From positions 163,552,761-163,616,760 of the forward strand of contig OZ010799.1 of NCBI GenBank assembly GCA_963932465.1: 64,000 bases of DNA. The letters run 5' to 3'. The notes under the pieces were generated by a model that saw nothing but the letters and a program-made list of their open reading frames with translations, searched no databases and had not been told where the DNA came from. Each line of letters opens with the position of its first letter. Position 1 is the stretch's first letter. The DNA comes from Maratus speciosus (lineage: Eukaryota; Arthropoda; Arachnida; Araneae; Salticidae). This document shows positions 45,211 to 57,402 of this stretch, one piece after another. Both the position numbers and the translations under genes were made by a program.

Positions 45211-46640
45211 TTTTTGTAGTGTAAGTCACATAGCCGATAACTGCTATGCATGTTGACCACATTTATTTTCAAAAACCTTTTGCTTCGCCTTATTCAATTA
45301 ATAAGATATCTCCGATAAAATAAGTCTCATTTATTGTTTTAACCCTTAAATGCCTGATTTTCCAAAAATAATTTTAATAATGTTTATCGGCTTTCATTTT
45401 TTATATACATCATGAGAAAAATACTTTAAAAAATCATATTTTGTTTTGAGTATGGTTTACGGATAAAAAAACAGCTTGTTACTAATCGGCAATACTGGTC
45501 TTTAACTGAAAAAATAATTTTCTATGATAAAATTCTATAGTATTAAACACACAAGACATTTCAGAATTATCATAAGAAATAAATTTTACTTGCTAACGGC
45601 AGAACAAAATAGGATATTTCGCAAGCTTCCAAACAAAACAAAAAGAACATGTAGCAACGTTTGAAAAAATAAATCTACCTTTATTCTTAAACAGCACAAG
45701 TGTTGCCATCTGCATGATGAAAATCTATTTAATAATATTTTCAGAATGTATTTTATTGGCAACATTAGGCATTATAGCTTAAATATTATTCTATTAGTAC
45801 TTTAGTAGCCTAATTTGGGTATGTTCCCGAAAAGTAACACCCGGAATTTAAGTGCTAAAATGGGGGTACAGTAGCCGCAAATCGTAGCATGTGATACACA
45901 CTACAAGTACTCATAAAACTAGGCTTATGTAAAGATGTAATTTCATATTTTTGTCGACAGATTTTTAAATTTTTCAAGGGTATATTTTCGTTCTTCGTTT
46001 ACAAACTTTTGTATTTCAGTTGAGAATTTGTTCACATAAAAATAATATGAAAATACGAAAAAAAAGTCATTCATGAAAAACTTTTGTGTTTTTCGATATA
46101 AAAGAAGTTTTATTAAAAATGTTTAACTTGGCTTTTCATCTGTATTTCGGTTCAAGACATCCTTAAAGAGACACAAGGCTACTAAATTTTTAAAATGGGA
46201 TATTTTTTGATAAAAAATATATTAAAGAATATATTTTCTGGCGATTTTAAAACAAACAATACAAAATATTCATATAATTTGAAACTTTTTTATCTGCAAT
46301 AGGCTATATTTTCTATATTGTTCCTAGACGTTAAAAACATGTAATAAAGTATCCGAAACACTTCCATGTCCCAATTTCAAAAAAGTTTAATCCTTGAGTA
46401 CGTATTCATTCATAAACATTCAATAAAAAGCAACAATTATGTTAATCAACGTTACTAAGTTTTCAGAATCATATTAGGGTTACATTCAGGGGTACGTTGC
46501 GGATTATCATAAGTTCAAGGCAGTTAAGAATATTTACCCTTCAACGCCATTCTAGCGGCGTATAACAATCTAGGTCTTCTGTGCTTTTTGCGGAGCTTAA
46601 GAAGGAGTATTTTTTAAAGGCGGAATGTAGCTAGAAATCA
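45211..46640. other. AT-rich interval, no gene seen
   Basis: A TTAACCC at about 45338 is a possible MITE end without a partner. No coding relic is visible. Confidence 0.4.
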
Positions 46641-46763
46641 ATACAAAAACCCTTAAGGCGTTAAAAGTTTATGACACAGCACTTTATCTTTAGCTCTAAC
46701 AATTTTAAATTTGGAACTTAAAAATAATGATATAAAATTTTGAGTGACGCTATGCTATTAATT

Positions 46764-46770
<7 letters not shown>

Positions 46771-46826
<56 letters not shown>
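46771..46826 (+). repeat. (AC)n(AT)n compound microsatellite
   Basis: About 16 AC copies followed by about 12 AT copies within the left palindrome arm. Confidence 0.95.
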
Positions 46827-47526
46827 CAAAATTTATTCATTGATGTTTTATCATTTACATCTCATAAATTCGAATTATGATTTTTAAAAGATATGATATG
46901 AAAATTTAAGTGACGCCCTGATGTTGCTTAAAACGATTAGTATTAAAATTCAATTTAAATTTTCTTTTGGCTAAATACATTTACACATCTAAACAATACT
47001 TTTCATTTTCTAATGAACTGTTGAATATATTACTTTCACTGAATTTATATAATGCAGTGAAATGTATTCATTTGAATAAAATGATTTATCTTTTGTGCCA
47101 CGCTATCCAAAAATCAAAAATAAAATTTATGTAAATAGTTTTTTTCGTTATATTATCCATTTGCATATATTTAACTTAGTTTGGATACAATGACGCAAAA
47201 GACTATTTACATAAATTTTATTTTTGATTTTTGGATAGCATGGGGCAAAAGATAAATCCATTTATTCAAATGAATACATTTCACTGCATTATATAAATTC
47301 AGTGAAAGTAATATATTCAACAGTGCATTAGAAAACGAAAAGTATTGTTTAGATGTGTAAATGTATTTAGCCAAAAGAAAATTTAAATTGAATTTTAAAA
47401 CTAATCGTTTTAAGCTACATCAGGGCGTCACTTAAATTTTCATATCATATCTTTTAAAATTCATAATTCAAATTTATGAGATGTAAATGATAAATCATCA
47501 ATGAATAAATTTTGATATATATATAT

Positions 47527-47562
<36 letters not shown>
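47527..47562 (+). repeat. (ATAG)n microsatellite
   Basis: About nine tetranucleotide copies in the right palindrome arm, at the position matching the AC/AT repeat of the left arm. Confidence 0.95.
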
Positions 47563-47804
47563 ATTAATAGCATAGCATCACTCAAAATTTGATATTATTT
47601 TTAAGTTACAAATTTAAAATTGTTAGAGCTAAAGATAAAGTGCTGTGTCACAAACTTTTAACCCGTTAAGGTATTGATAGCATTACTTTTTTTTAAGTTA
47701 GTGATAAAAAGATAAAACAACAAATAAAAAATTTAAAGACCATTGCAATAAATTCATAGTCGTGATTCCCATTGACCTTTACAATCGTCCATCTAAAACG
47801 AATC

Positions 47805-49480
47805 AAACTATTACAAGAATTTATGAAAACAATTTATGTGTGCATATTCCAAGATTTCATTAATTAAATTCGCATTAAAGAAATCTTTTAAAATTTGAAC
47901 ATTTTAACACTATAGTTTACTCATAAATATGATACAAATAGAAATAATTTATCTAACTGAAAGTGTTTTAACCAACATTTCAATCATTAAGTGTAAAACA
48001 ATCAATATTTGGAAATTTAAGCGTTCCACATTTTTAAGAATTTATATTTCCTTTTTACATGTTTCTATGAAAAAGCAGGCAGTTATTATAAAGATATTTC
48101 ATTTTTGCTTTATATTCTTAATGTTTTGACCTATTGCGCTGTAATACAGCAAAAGTCTCAAAATTTTTCAACATTGTATGAAATATGTTGAAATTGATAC
48201 CATGAAAAATTGTTATTTTTTTATAAATACATGTAAATTTTTTTTCACATTAAGATCCACCTTTGGTTTATTAAACAACCATAAATAAATAAAACAAATC
48301 AAACTGTCACAAGAATTTATTAAAACAATTTGTGTGTGCATATTCCAAGATTTCATTAACTAAAATCGAGTTAAAGAAATCTTACTTTTTAACATTATAA
48401 GTTACTCATAAATATGATACAAATAGAAATAATTTATCTAACTGAAACTGTTTTAGCCGACATTTTAATTATCAAGAAACAAGCGATATTTGGAAATTTA
48501 AGCGTTCCATGTAGTTAACATTTTCCGTTTCTTTTTCACATGTTTCTATGAAAACGCAGACAGTTATTATAAAGATATATCATTTTTGCTTTATATTCTT
48601 AATGTTTTGACCTCTTGTGCTATACACCAAAAGTCTTAAAATTTTTCAACTTTGTATGTAATATGTTAAAAATGACGACACATACATATATATATATATT
48701 TTTTTTTTTATTTATTTATTTTTTTTTTACATAAATACATGTAAAATAAAACTTTTTCACTTTATTAATACTGCTATAAATAAATAAAACGGAACAAAGT
48801 GTCCAAGAATTTATGAAAACAATGTGTGTGCATTATTCCAAGATTTCATTAACTAAAATCAAGTTAAAGAAATCTTTTAAAATTTGAACTATTTAACACA
48901 ATAGGTTACTCATAAACATGATCCAAATAGAAATAAGTTATCTAACTGAAACTGTTTTAGCCATCATTTCAATTATCAAGTGTAAAACAAACGATATTTA
49001 GAAATTTAAGCGTTACATGTTGTTAAGGTTTTCCGTTTCCTTTTGACATGTTTCTATGAAAACGCAGACAGTTATTATAAAGATATTTCATTTTTGCTTT
49101 ATATTCTTAATGTTTTTAACTTTTGCGCTTTAATAAATCAAAAGTCTTAAAATTTTTCAACAATGTATGAAATATGTTGAAATTGATATCATGAAAAATT
49201 CTAATTTTTTTTTTTTTATAAATGCATGTAAAAACTTTTTCACATTAAGATCCACCTTAGGTTCATTAAACAACCATAAATAAATAAAACTAATCAAAGT
49301 GTCACAAGAATTTATGAAAAATTTTTGAGTGCATATTCCAAGATTTCATTAACTAAAATCGAGTTAAAGAAATCTTAAAATTTGAACTTTTTAAGCCGTG
49401 AAAATAGAAAAATTATTTATGTCACTGAAACCGTTGAAGAATTATAGCCAAAAATAGAATATCCATGAAATTTTAACCAA
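47805..49480 (+). repeat. Tandem array, about 495-bp period, 3.4 units
   Basis: Units begin near 47812, 48310, 48805 and 49305 with CAAGAATTTAT and GTGTGCATATTCCAAGATTT. Each holds TACTCATAAATATGATACAA, TTAAGCGTTCCA, ACATGTTTCTATGAAAA and ATTTTTCAACATTGTATG blocks. Identity is high but with many small indels, and the last unit is truncated. The open frame 47929-48129 falls inside unit 1. Confidence 0.9.
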
Positions 49481-50085
49481 AATTTCTATTATTATATTAA
49501 AGTGAATAAAACATACCCTTTATTCAAAACAATACCTACTACCCAGCACATACTTCAAGGGGGGGGGAGGTACCAAATGAAGATATTGATTGTTTATAGT
49601 TTCATACAAAAAACTATGTATATATGAAGTAACGAGATAAACGCAAGCTAATGTTAAACTTATGGGAGCGTTCTTTTCAAATTTGTGAAATTGAAAGCAA
49701 CTTAAAAAAAAAATCTGCAATTAAAATCGAAAAAGTAAACACTAACCCAGTTAGAATTCAATCTCAGCTATTCTAAGCAGGAAAAATAATCATTTAAAAC
49801 TATTAATATGCAAGGGAGAATTTTTTTAATGTACGCTCCCATAGGTTTAACATTAGCATTTCCAGTTTCTTCTCATGATTAATACAGATTTCTAACATTC
49901 AAGTTAATGTTAATGAATTTTTTTGTATGAAACTATAAACAAGCAATATCTTCATTTGGAACCTCCCCCTCCCTTGAAGTTTGTGCTGGATAGTATTGTT
50001 TTCAGTGAAGGGCACGTTTTATTTATTTTTATATAATAATATAAATTTTGCTTAAAATTTCATGAACATTCTATTTTTGGATATA
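49445..50085. repeat. Fold-back repeat of about 640 bp
   Basis: The left arm (about 49445-49690) pairs with the right arm (about 49820-50085): ATAGAATATCCATGAAATTT with its complement, a G-rich CTTCAAGGGGGGGG with CCCTCCCTTGAAG, and TTGTATGAAACTATAAAC. The centre holds about 130 bp of unique AT-rich sequence. No gene inside. Confidence 0.75.
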
Positions 50086-51540
50086 ATTGTACTTCTGGGC
50101 CGGTCTGTCAAGCTTTTCGATAAATGTATAAGTAACTTGGCAAACACATATAATTTTGGAATGACAGCCTTGGCGTAGAAAGTGATCGCATGCCAAATCG
50201 GCACCAACTGGCCTTTATACAGAAGACAAACTCTATTTTTTTTTTCATTATTTACCTCTAAAATTGTATAATGAACAAACATTAAATTAAAAGATATTGA
50301 ATAAACCACAAACAATACCAGTCACTTAAAACTGAAGAATATGGTGTTTTCAATAGCGGTTTTATGACGCGGCTTAGATGCGAAACATCATCTTTTTCTT
50401 TCTTCAAAAACTGGAGGTGGAGGGACGGAATATGATCTTCTAGAGTAGAAGAATTAAATTCTTCAGAATGAAGAATTTTCTTGAAGAATTAAAATATCCT
50501 TACACTGTGAAGTAAACAAACAAACGTGGATTAGGAATCAAGATTCAATAAAAGATTCATTCAAAAGGTTGCCAGGAGCTACGCTAACAAGAAATTAAAA
50601 ATAATTTTTCTTTTGAAAATTGAAAAAAAAATTATAAATAACAATTATATTGAATACATATAATTTTAAAAAAAGTTCACCTTTTTTAAAAATGAATCTA
50701 AATATTTTTTCGACAAAAAGCAGAAATGTGAAATAATAATGTCTTCATAACAAAAGAGAAAGATAATATGAATTGAAACTTCATTTAATATATTTAATAT
50801 TTTAAAACACATAATAATTTACATTTTAACATTTAAAATTTTAATATAAAAAAAAGATTTACAATGGAGTTATGAATAAAGAGGAGGAGACATATAATGT
50901 ACCGTCTACCAGTTGCGAGTGAAGTAACTGGGGAGGTTGTCACAAGATGGCGGCTGCTTTTTTAAAAATCAGATTTCCAGTCTCTGATTACCGCCAGGGC
51001 AAACATCCCACCAGTAAAATTGAATAAAAAATTTCCACTTAATTAAATGTTTTATTCAAGGTAATTTTTCTCAAAAATGTCATAAAATTTTCTATTTGAT
51101 TTTATTGGTATCAGTATGCTTTCTAAAACTTTCAGTTTGTTGCCCTGGTTGTCACAATATGGCGGGAACGCAGAGCCTAACTACCGCCAAAGAAAACTTC
51201 TACCAGTAAAAAATAAAATCAGTTTCTGCCATTTTTTATGACTGAAGTTTTCTAATAATAAGGCGTATAAATCAGTTGAACATTTCTACATAAATATACT
51301 GGTGGAAGTTACCACCGACGGTAATTAATTCCTGCGATAACGGTTACAGTTGAAGCTTCACAATTTTATGGAAATGTCACTTCCTCTTTATTGATAGTTC
51401 CATGAGATTTACTGCCTACATTCAGATTGTTAACTGTAACCTAGAAAATACCTAAATGACTTTGCAAGGATTAAGCCTCTTCATACGTTTGAAGTGACGT
51501 CAAACCTACTCACCAATCACAGACTAGAAAAGTAAAAAAG
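50086..51540. other. Interval without gene; short repeated ATGGCGG segments
   Basis: Two similar stretches (about 50930-51030 and 51130-51220) each carry GTTGTCACAA-ATGGCGG and CTACCGCCA/TTACCGCCA plus CCAGTAAAA. A further copy of the last motifs follows near 51300. They look like a decayed tandem pair of an unidentified repeat. Confidence 0.4.
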
Positions 51541-51875
51541 AGAGATTTTGAAAATAAAACGAGTTTTCCAGGAAAAAGAAATGTGTTATTCACCTCATCT
51601 TAATCATATTCATATTATATATCAATTTAAAGAAAATCGCCCCAGCCGTTTTCCAGATTTTGACATTAGGAACTTCTTCCATCGCTTTCGCTTTAAAAAT
51701 GGCTATTTAGATCTCAAAATATACTACACGCAGAAATGTAAAAATTTCAGAATACGATTAAACTGCAGATATAGGACTGTTCTATAAAAATCAGAACAAT
51801 ATGCCCTATATCTGCTGAGTTATTAAAAGGCGGCTTTTCGCGTTTTCTTTGATGTCGAGTTAGCCGTATATATGA

Positions 51876-52034
51876 GTTCCGCCATCTACGAATTCTAGGA
51901 TACCATTTTAGAGTTAAGGCTGCGTCACTCGGAAAACTACCGTCTTCCATGATATCTAGAACTTTCATAATTGAATGTAAAAATAAATGTCCGGTTGCAC
52001 GTAGAGTAGTAATACGCAAGAAATCTTCTGTCAA
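51876..52034 (-). pseudogene. Exon-like open segment of unknown gene
   Basis: On the minus strand the segment beginning near 52034 encodes LTEDFLRITTLRATGHLFLH and continues with MKVLDIMEDG and SDAALTLKWYPRIR. Residue composition is balanced and protein-like, unlike neighbouring chance frames. An in-frame TAA lies a few codons upstream. The only nearby acceptor-like sites are weak (TTGACAG within the segment). I do not recognise the family. It may be a relic of a host exon or of a mobile element gene. Confidence 0.25.
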
Positions 52035-52039
52035 TGTTA

Positions 52040-53400
52040 GCTCAGTTTATAGCTGTTTGCAATGCGATAGAATAATATCAGATCTCGCTATATGAATTTA
52101 ATTCCTATTTTTGTCTTTTTTTTTTTTTTTTTTTTTTTTTTTGGTACGGAAAAGCTGGAATTAGCCAGCTGATTTCAACTTGCTTATGAGAAGGAAATGT
52201 TTATGTGATACTTTTAAGATTTGTTTTGAAATAATATTCAGATAGATTTTAACGTTTCCTGATATCAAATTGAATCTGCTCAGATGTACAGTCGTGGAAA
52301 AAAAAGTAAACACCCCTACTAACTCTTCAACAAACAATCGTAGAAGAAAGTTACTGGTACCGAACGATTGGAAATAAAGTCTACTTTTAAATGATGTATA
52401 TAAAATTTACTTAGGGGGCTATCTACATTTTAAAACGAACCCAAACTTTGTTTTTTTTCAATAGCAGTACACAGTTCTGACAGCATAAATGAACTCTACA
52501 TCCTTCAATTAGCCTAAAAATGAATTTTTATGCAATTCGTACCATAAGCTTCCGAGAAATTAATTATTTTAAAACGAGCATATTTTAAGGGCTGTATTCA
52601 AATTGAAGTTCCGTACTCTATTATTAACCAAGAGAGCCACTTTCTTGATCAAGGCACCTTAAGCGCCACTCAAGGAGTCAATGAAGCCTGTTAGATTACA
52701 GTACAACAGAATAAATTTCAAAATGTCTACTCACTTCCATCATAAACGGTCCCTTAAACCATCATTTTGCCGTTTTTTAAGCATAATTTGAAAACTACTT
52801 GGAAGAAAAATGTGAAATTTTGGTTTTCCATAAAGCAGGACTTAATAAATCTAAATCCATCAAAAAAATTGTAGGTTGCAATTCATACTTTTTTCGAATA
52901 TTAATTTCATAATTCATATCATAAAATTATAAAAATTGCAAATTCAGCGTATTTATGTTTGGATATATTAGTATTATTGATACAAAAAAAAAAAAAAAAA
53001 TAGCACATTAGGAGCATAATTTCAGGAGATATAAATAAAAATATGAAAATGTAATTTAACATTAGAAGCACTAAATTTTGAATGTTTATAATTCAAAAAC
53101 TTTTCATTCAAATGACTTGTAATTTGGTGTCTAAGCATAGTTTGAACCGAAGATTTGAAATATCTCGTTAAAATTGGGTGTTGCTATTGAAAAAAATGAA
53201 GTTTGGTTTCGTTTTAATATGTAGATGACCCCCTAAGAAAATTTTATATACATCATTTAAAAGTAGACTTTATTTCAAATCGTTCGGTACCAGTAACTTT
53301 CGTCTACGATGATTTGTTAAGGAGTTAGTAGGGGGTGTTAACTTTTTTCCACGACTGTACATTTATTACATTAAGATATGTGTGCATAGTAAGATAAGTT
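52040..53400 (+). repeat. Partial 5' LTR of the old gypsy element
   Basis: 52040-52286 aligns with about 57660-57890 of the 3' LTR. The remainder resumes after the inserted MITE at 53360 (AAGATATGTGTGCATAG against CATTATCTGTTTGTG). The U3 start seen at 57403 is not found on this side, so the LTR is truncated at its left. It contains a poly(T) of about 24 nt near 52118-52141. Confidence 0.5.
52289..53357. mobile_element. 1,069-bp Tc1/mariner-type non-autonomous element
   Basis: TA at 52287-52288 and 53358-53359 flank ends CAGTCGTGGAAAAAA and TTTTTTCCACGACTG. The inverted repeats extend about 200 bp, sharing GTTACTGGTACCGAACGATT-like, AAGTCTACTTTTAAATGATG-like and TTTAAAACGAAC-like blocks with their complements. 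No transposase frame is present. It sits inside the 5' LTR of the old gypsy element. Confidence 0.85.
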
Positions 53401-53639
53401 TGTGCATATATTTGTGAGATCCTGATTTTTTGGAATATTCGTAAAATAAGTTTAGGGTAATGATTGAAGGACCATTTTTTTCTTGACAATCTATCACAGC
53501 AACCCGGATTATGGAACAACAGTTGTCAGAATTGGGGTTTCGATTAGTCGAAATTTTATTAAACTGTGGATGCCTTCTGTTGCCAGATTCATGGTGGCAC
53601 AGCAATTTAAAATGTTAAATCGTTGTTATTGAATCTTTG

Positions 53640-55560
53640 AAGACTGGTATGGTACCTATGAATACTGGACAAAATGCTGGATGAAATAAAAAGTTTTAAG
53701 GAATATGATAAAGCCACTCAGGAGCAAATGAAAAATGAACTTACAGAAAATATGATGCTGATAAAGAAGAAATGAAAAAGTCAATAAAAAATTAAAGCCG
53801 GATATTATCTATTAGCTAAAAGAATATAATTTAACAAAAATAAAATTAAAGTTATCAAATCAAATATTGTCGGTAATCAAGTAGAAATGAAAACACATAA
53901 GAAAAATATCGCTGCGGAGTAAGAAGAGATGATGAACGAATTTAAGGAACATTCCGACTACTACGAAAGGGTGTAATAGAAAAGAAGTCGACATTTATGG
54001 AATGTATGGATGTAGATGGATAGAAAATAACATTTCTAAGAGACAAGAGAAGAGGTTTATGGGAGTAAATCCCTAGCCAAGTCTAGATGAAAATAATGTA
54101 TCACCTGGGAAAATTACTTGCAATCGGTAGCCCGCAGAACTAATCTATTATTACCTTTACGCAGAAAATTTTCTGCTCCAAAAATAGCATATTTCCTTAA
54201 GTTGCCTTTTACGTATCAAATATTCAGAGGGTCAGTTAACTAGAAGAATTCGACGATTGCAAGAATATAACTTTGAAATACGACACCGGAAACAATCTCA
54301 TCAAAGTATCAAAGCCAAGCATCAAAGTGCATGGAAATGTAGACACTTTAAATAGAAAACCCAGTACCGAATGTTGCCGGAACTATTCAAGGACCGAGAA
54401 GGAATACGAGATTAAAAATATTCTTACATGTCAAATTACAGGTTGAACACCATTGAAACTAGAATCTTAGAGCGACGAAAGGATTGGACGCCCGATTAGA
54501 CGATTCTGATATAAAACTTCTATATAATCAAATAGCATGAATCGTATCACATTAGAGCTCTTTGAAAAGACGTCTGAACTTTGAGTCTTAATGTGAACCG
54601 CTATTATGCATGTACAGACTAACTGCATATAAAATGACGTTATGTACAGAAAATAGGAACCGATGGTCGTCGAAGTTCAAAGTGGCACCTTCAATTGACT
54701 CTATCTGTATTCGGCACAATAACGCCACAATAACCGGAAGTCTCTTTGGAGTTATGGAGACAACTACGGAATGTTAAGAAGCGCTTCTACCGTAGCAGTG
54801 CCACAGCAGATGCGAAGTAATCGGGACAATGTTATGATGATTTTGAAGTTCGTAGAGGACTAAAGACAAATGTTATTGGAAAACTTCATCGGTATAATTT
54901 ACTAGTTCTTATCGAGCGGATAGGGCCTTTGATTTCTTGAATCTTCTTTCAAAGACGTCGAGGAATAACAAATGCACTATCATAGTCATTTATTATTTCA
55001 CTAAATGGCTAATCTTATCCACTAACAATAGTCCTACAATAGCAGAGGAGTTAGTAATATAATGGGTGCTGAATTTCGGCACATAATTACAGATTCATTT
55101 CGGTGAAGGTGTGAATTTTATGTCTACCGTATTGAAAGGATTATGTAAACTTCCAAGGATTAAGAAAACCCAAACAATGCTTTCTCAACCGCAATCGAAC
55201 GGCATAGTAGGACCGGTTAACTAGGTTACCTTCAATAACCTCTCAATCATATCAAGAAAGAAACATAATTCGTACCAGATACTATCCGTGTCCCTACTTT
55301 CTAAATTCAGTGCTGACCATGCGACTACCACCTATTATTCGTCACAGATCGTTTTTCTATAATGAACTTCACCTGCTCTCTGTTTTCCTGTTCAATCGTC
55401 CCCAGATACCAAATCATTGACAGAGGAGTATATGCAGAATTGGCAGTCATGAACTGAACGCGTACATAGTTTTGCTTGGTAGCGGTTCTAACACAGGTCG
55501 CGAAGTTGTAAAAACCTTGAATGACCTCGTGGTTTGAATAAACAAATTACCTTCTTCACA
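53640..55560 (+). pseudogene. pol: Decayed gypsy gag-pol relic
   Basis: All three plus frames must be used to follow it. 53680-53960 is a lysine-rich Gag-like stretch. Near 54240-54330 a frame reads RRLQEYNFEIRHRKQ, an RNase H C-terminal motif. 54700-54800 resembles the integrase zinc region. About 54960-55210 resembles the integrase core: VIYYFTKW near the first Asp region, a degraded second-Asp region, then KKTQTMLSQPQSNGIV. About 55260-55480 resembles the post-core linker. Numerous stops and frameshifts and the loss of expected catalytic residues show it is long dead. I infer a different gypsy lineage from the minus-strand element, because the linker order differs. Confidence 0.7.
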
Positions 55561-57087
55561 ATCGCAAGAGGTACATCATATAGACTATTATCATATTATA
55601 CTTAAAATGAAATTAATTACGCCATACACTCTTGGGAAATTTGAATATAGAGTGTGTGGCGTAGCGTAGCAGAAGAAGGTATGCGCTGGACATTATAATG
55701 CAAAACTATACTTTAATTAAAACTTTTAAAATTAAATTATTTGCTTGGTAGCGGTTCTAACACAGGTCGCGAAGTTGTAAAAACATTGAATGACCTCGTG
55801 GTTTGAATAAACAAATTACCTTCTTCACAATCGCAAGAGGTACATCATATAGACTATTATCATATTATACTTAAAATGAAATTAATTACGCCATACACTC
55901 TTGGGAAATTTGAATATAGAGTGTGTGGCGTAGCGTAGCAGAAGAAGGTATGCGCTGGACATTATAATGCAAAACTATACTTTAATTAAAACTTTTAAAA
56001 TTAAATTATTTGCTTGGTAGCGGTTCTAACACAGGTCGCGAAGTTGTAAAAACATTGAATGACCTCGTGGTTTGAATAAACAAATTACCTTCTTCACAAT
56101 CGCAAGAGGTACATCATATAGACTATTATCATATTATACTTAAAATGAAATTAATTACGCCATACACTCTTGGGAAATTTGAATATAGAGTGTGTGGCGT
56201 AGCGTAGCAGAAGAAGGTATGCGCTGGACATTATAATGCAAAACTATACTTTAATTAAAACTTTCAAAATTAAATTATTTGCTTGGTAGCGGTTCTAACA
56301 CAGGTCGCGAAGTTGTAAAAACATTGAATGACCTCGTGGTTTGAATAAACAAATTACCTTCTTCACAATCGCAAGAGGTACATCATATAGACTATTATCA
56401 TATTATACTTAAAATGAAATTAATTACGCCATACACTCTTGGGAAATTTGAATATAGAGTGTGTGGCGTAGCGTAGCAGAAGAAGGTATGCGCTGGACAT
56501 TATAATGCAAAACTATACTTTAATTAAAACTTTTAAAATTAAATTATTTGCTTGGTAGCGGTTCTAACACAGGTCGCGAAGTTGTAAAAACATTGAATGA
56601 CCTCGTGGTTTGAATAAACAAATTACCTTCTTCACAATCGCAAGAGGTACATCATATAGACTATTATCATATTATACTTAAAATGAAATTAATTACGCCA
56701 TACACTCTTGGGAAATTTGAATATAGAGTGTGTGGCGTAGCGTAGCAGAAGAAGGTATGCGCTGGACATTATAATGCAAAACTATACTTTAATTAAAACT
56801 TTTAAAATTAAATTATTTGCTTGGTAGCGGTTCTAACACAGGTCGCGAAGTTGTAAAGACATTGAATGACCTCGTGGTTTGAATAAACAAATTACCTTCT
56901 TCACAATCGCAAGAGGTACATCATATAGACTATTATCATATTATACTTAAAATGAAATTAATTACGCCATACACTCTTGGGAAATTTGAATATAGAGTGT
57001 GTGGCGTAGCGTAGCAGAAGAAAATATGCGCTGGACATTATAATGCAAAACTATACTTTAATTAAAACTTTTAAAATTAAATTATTA
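55474..57087 (+). repeat. Six tandem 269-bp units
   Basis: GCTTGGTAGCGGTTCTAACA recurs at 55474, 55743, 56012, 56281, 56550 and 56819, exactly 269 bp apart. The last unit ends about 57087. Units differ at only a few positions (for example AAACCTTG in unit 1 against AAACATTG, AAGACATTG in unit 6, AAAATATGCG in unit 6). Unit 1 is continuous with the end of the pol relic, so the repeat includes pol 3' sequence and following non-coding DNA. The high identity contrasts with the decay of the surrounding element and points to a recent amplification or ongoing homogenisation. Confidence 0.97.
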
Positions 57088-57385
57088 GCAAAGTAGCAAA
57101 CACATCTTGACTCCAACAACATTCGAGTGCACATATACTTTCCGAGTCGATCTCAAAACATCGGAGAAGAGTTGTTTCAGTTCGTCTCAATTATCGTCTG
57201 CCGATGAAAACGATCGAATAAATAAATTTATCGTCTTTTGCTTTGCCACAAGTGAATAGGGAATGAATTACCTCTTGTAAATTGTTATTTGTATATTTGT
57301 GATTTGCTTATTATTTGTATGTTTAAGTATAAATAATTTTGTGGCCTCGTGTATGTAGATTCTACGCCTGGGAAATACATACATT

Positions 57386-57402
57386 AGGAGAGGAAGGGGC
57401 GA
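57386..57402 (+). other. Polypurine tract of the old gypsy element
   Basis: AGGAGAGGAAGGGGCGA directly precedes TGTTACATG, the presumed 3' LTR start. Confidence 0.65.

Larger units (their letters stand above)
46656..47680. repeat. Near-perfect palindrome of about 1 kb
   Basis: The left arm (about 46656-47135) and right arm (about 47190-47680) match closely in inverted order, for example GACACAGCACTTTATCTTTA, AATTTAAGTGACGCCCTGAT and CACTGAATTTATATAATGCA with their complements. The spacer is about 55 bp. The microsatellite in the two arms differs: (AC)n(AT)n at 46771-46826 on the left, (ATAG)n at about 47527-47562 on the right. No coding capacity. It is either a fold-back transposon or an inverted duplication. 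Confidence 0.9.

Noticed and set aside
42285..45345. Additional TTAA MITEs at TTAACCC near 42285 and 45338
   Set aside because: No inverted right terminus with a second TTAA was found about 200 bp away.
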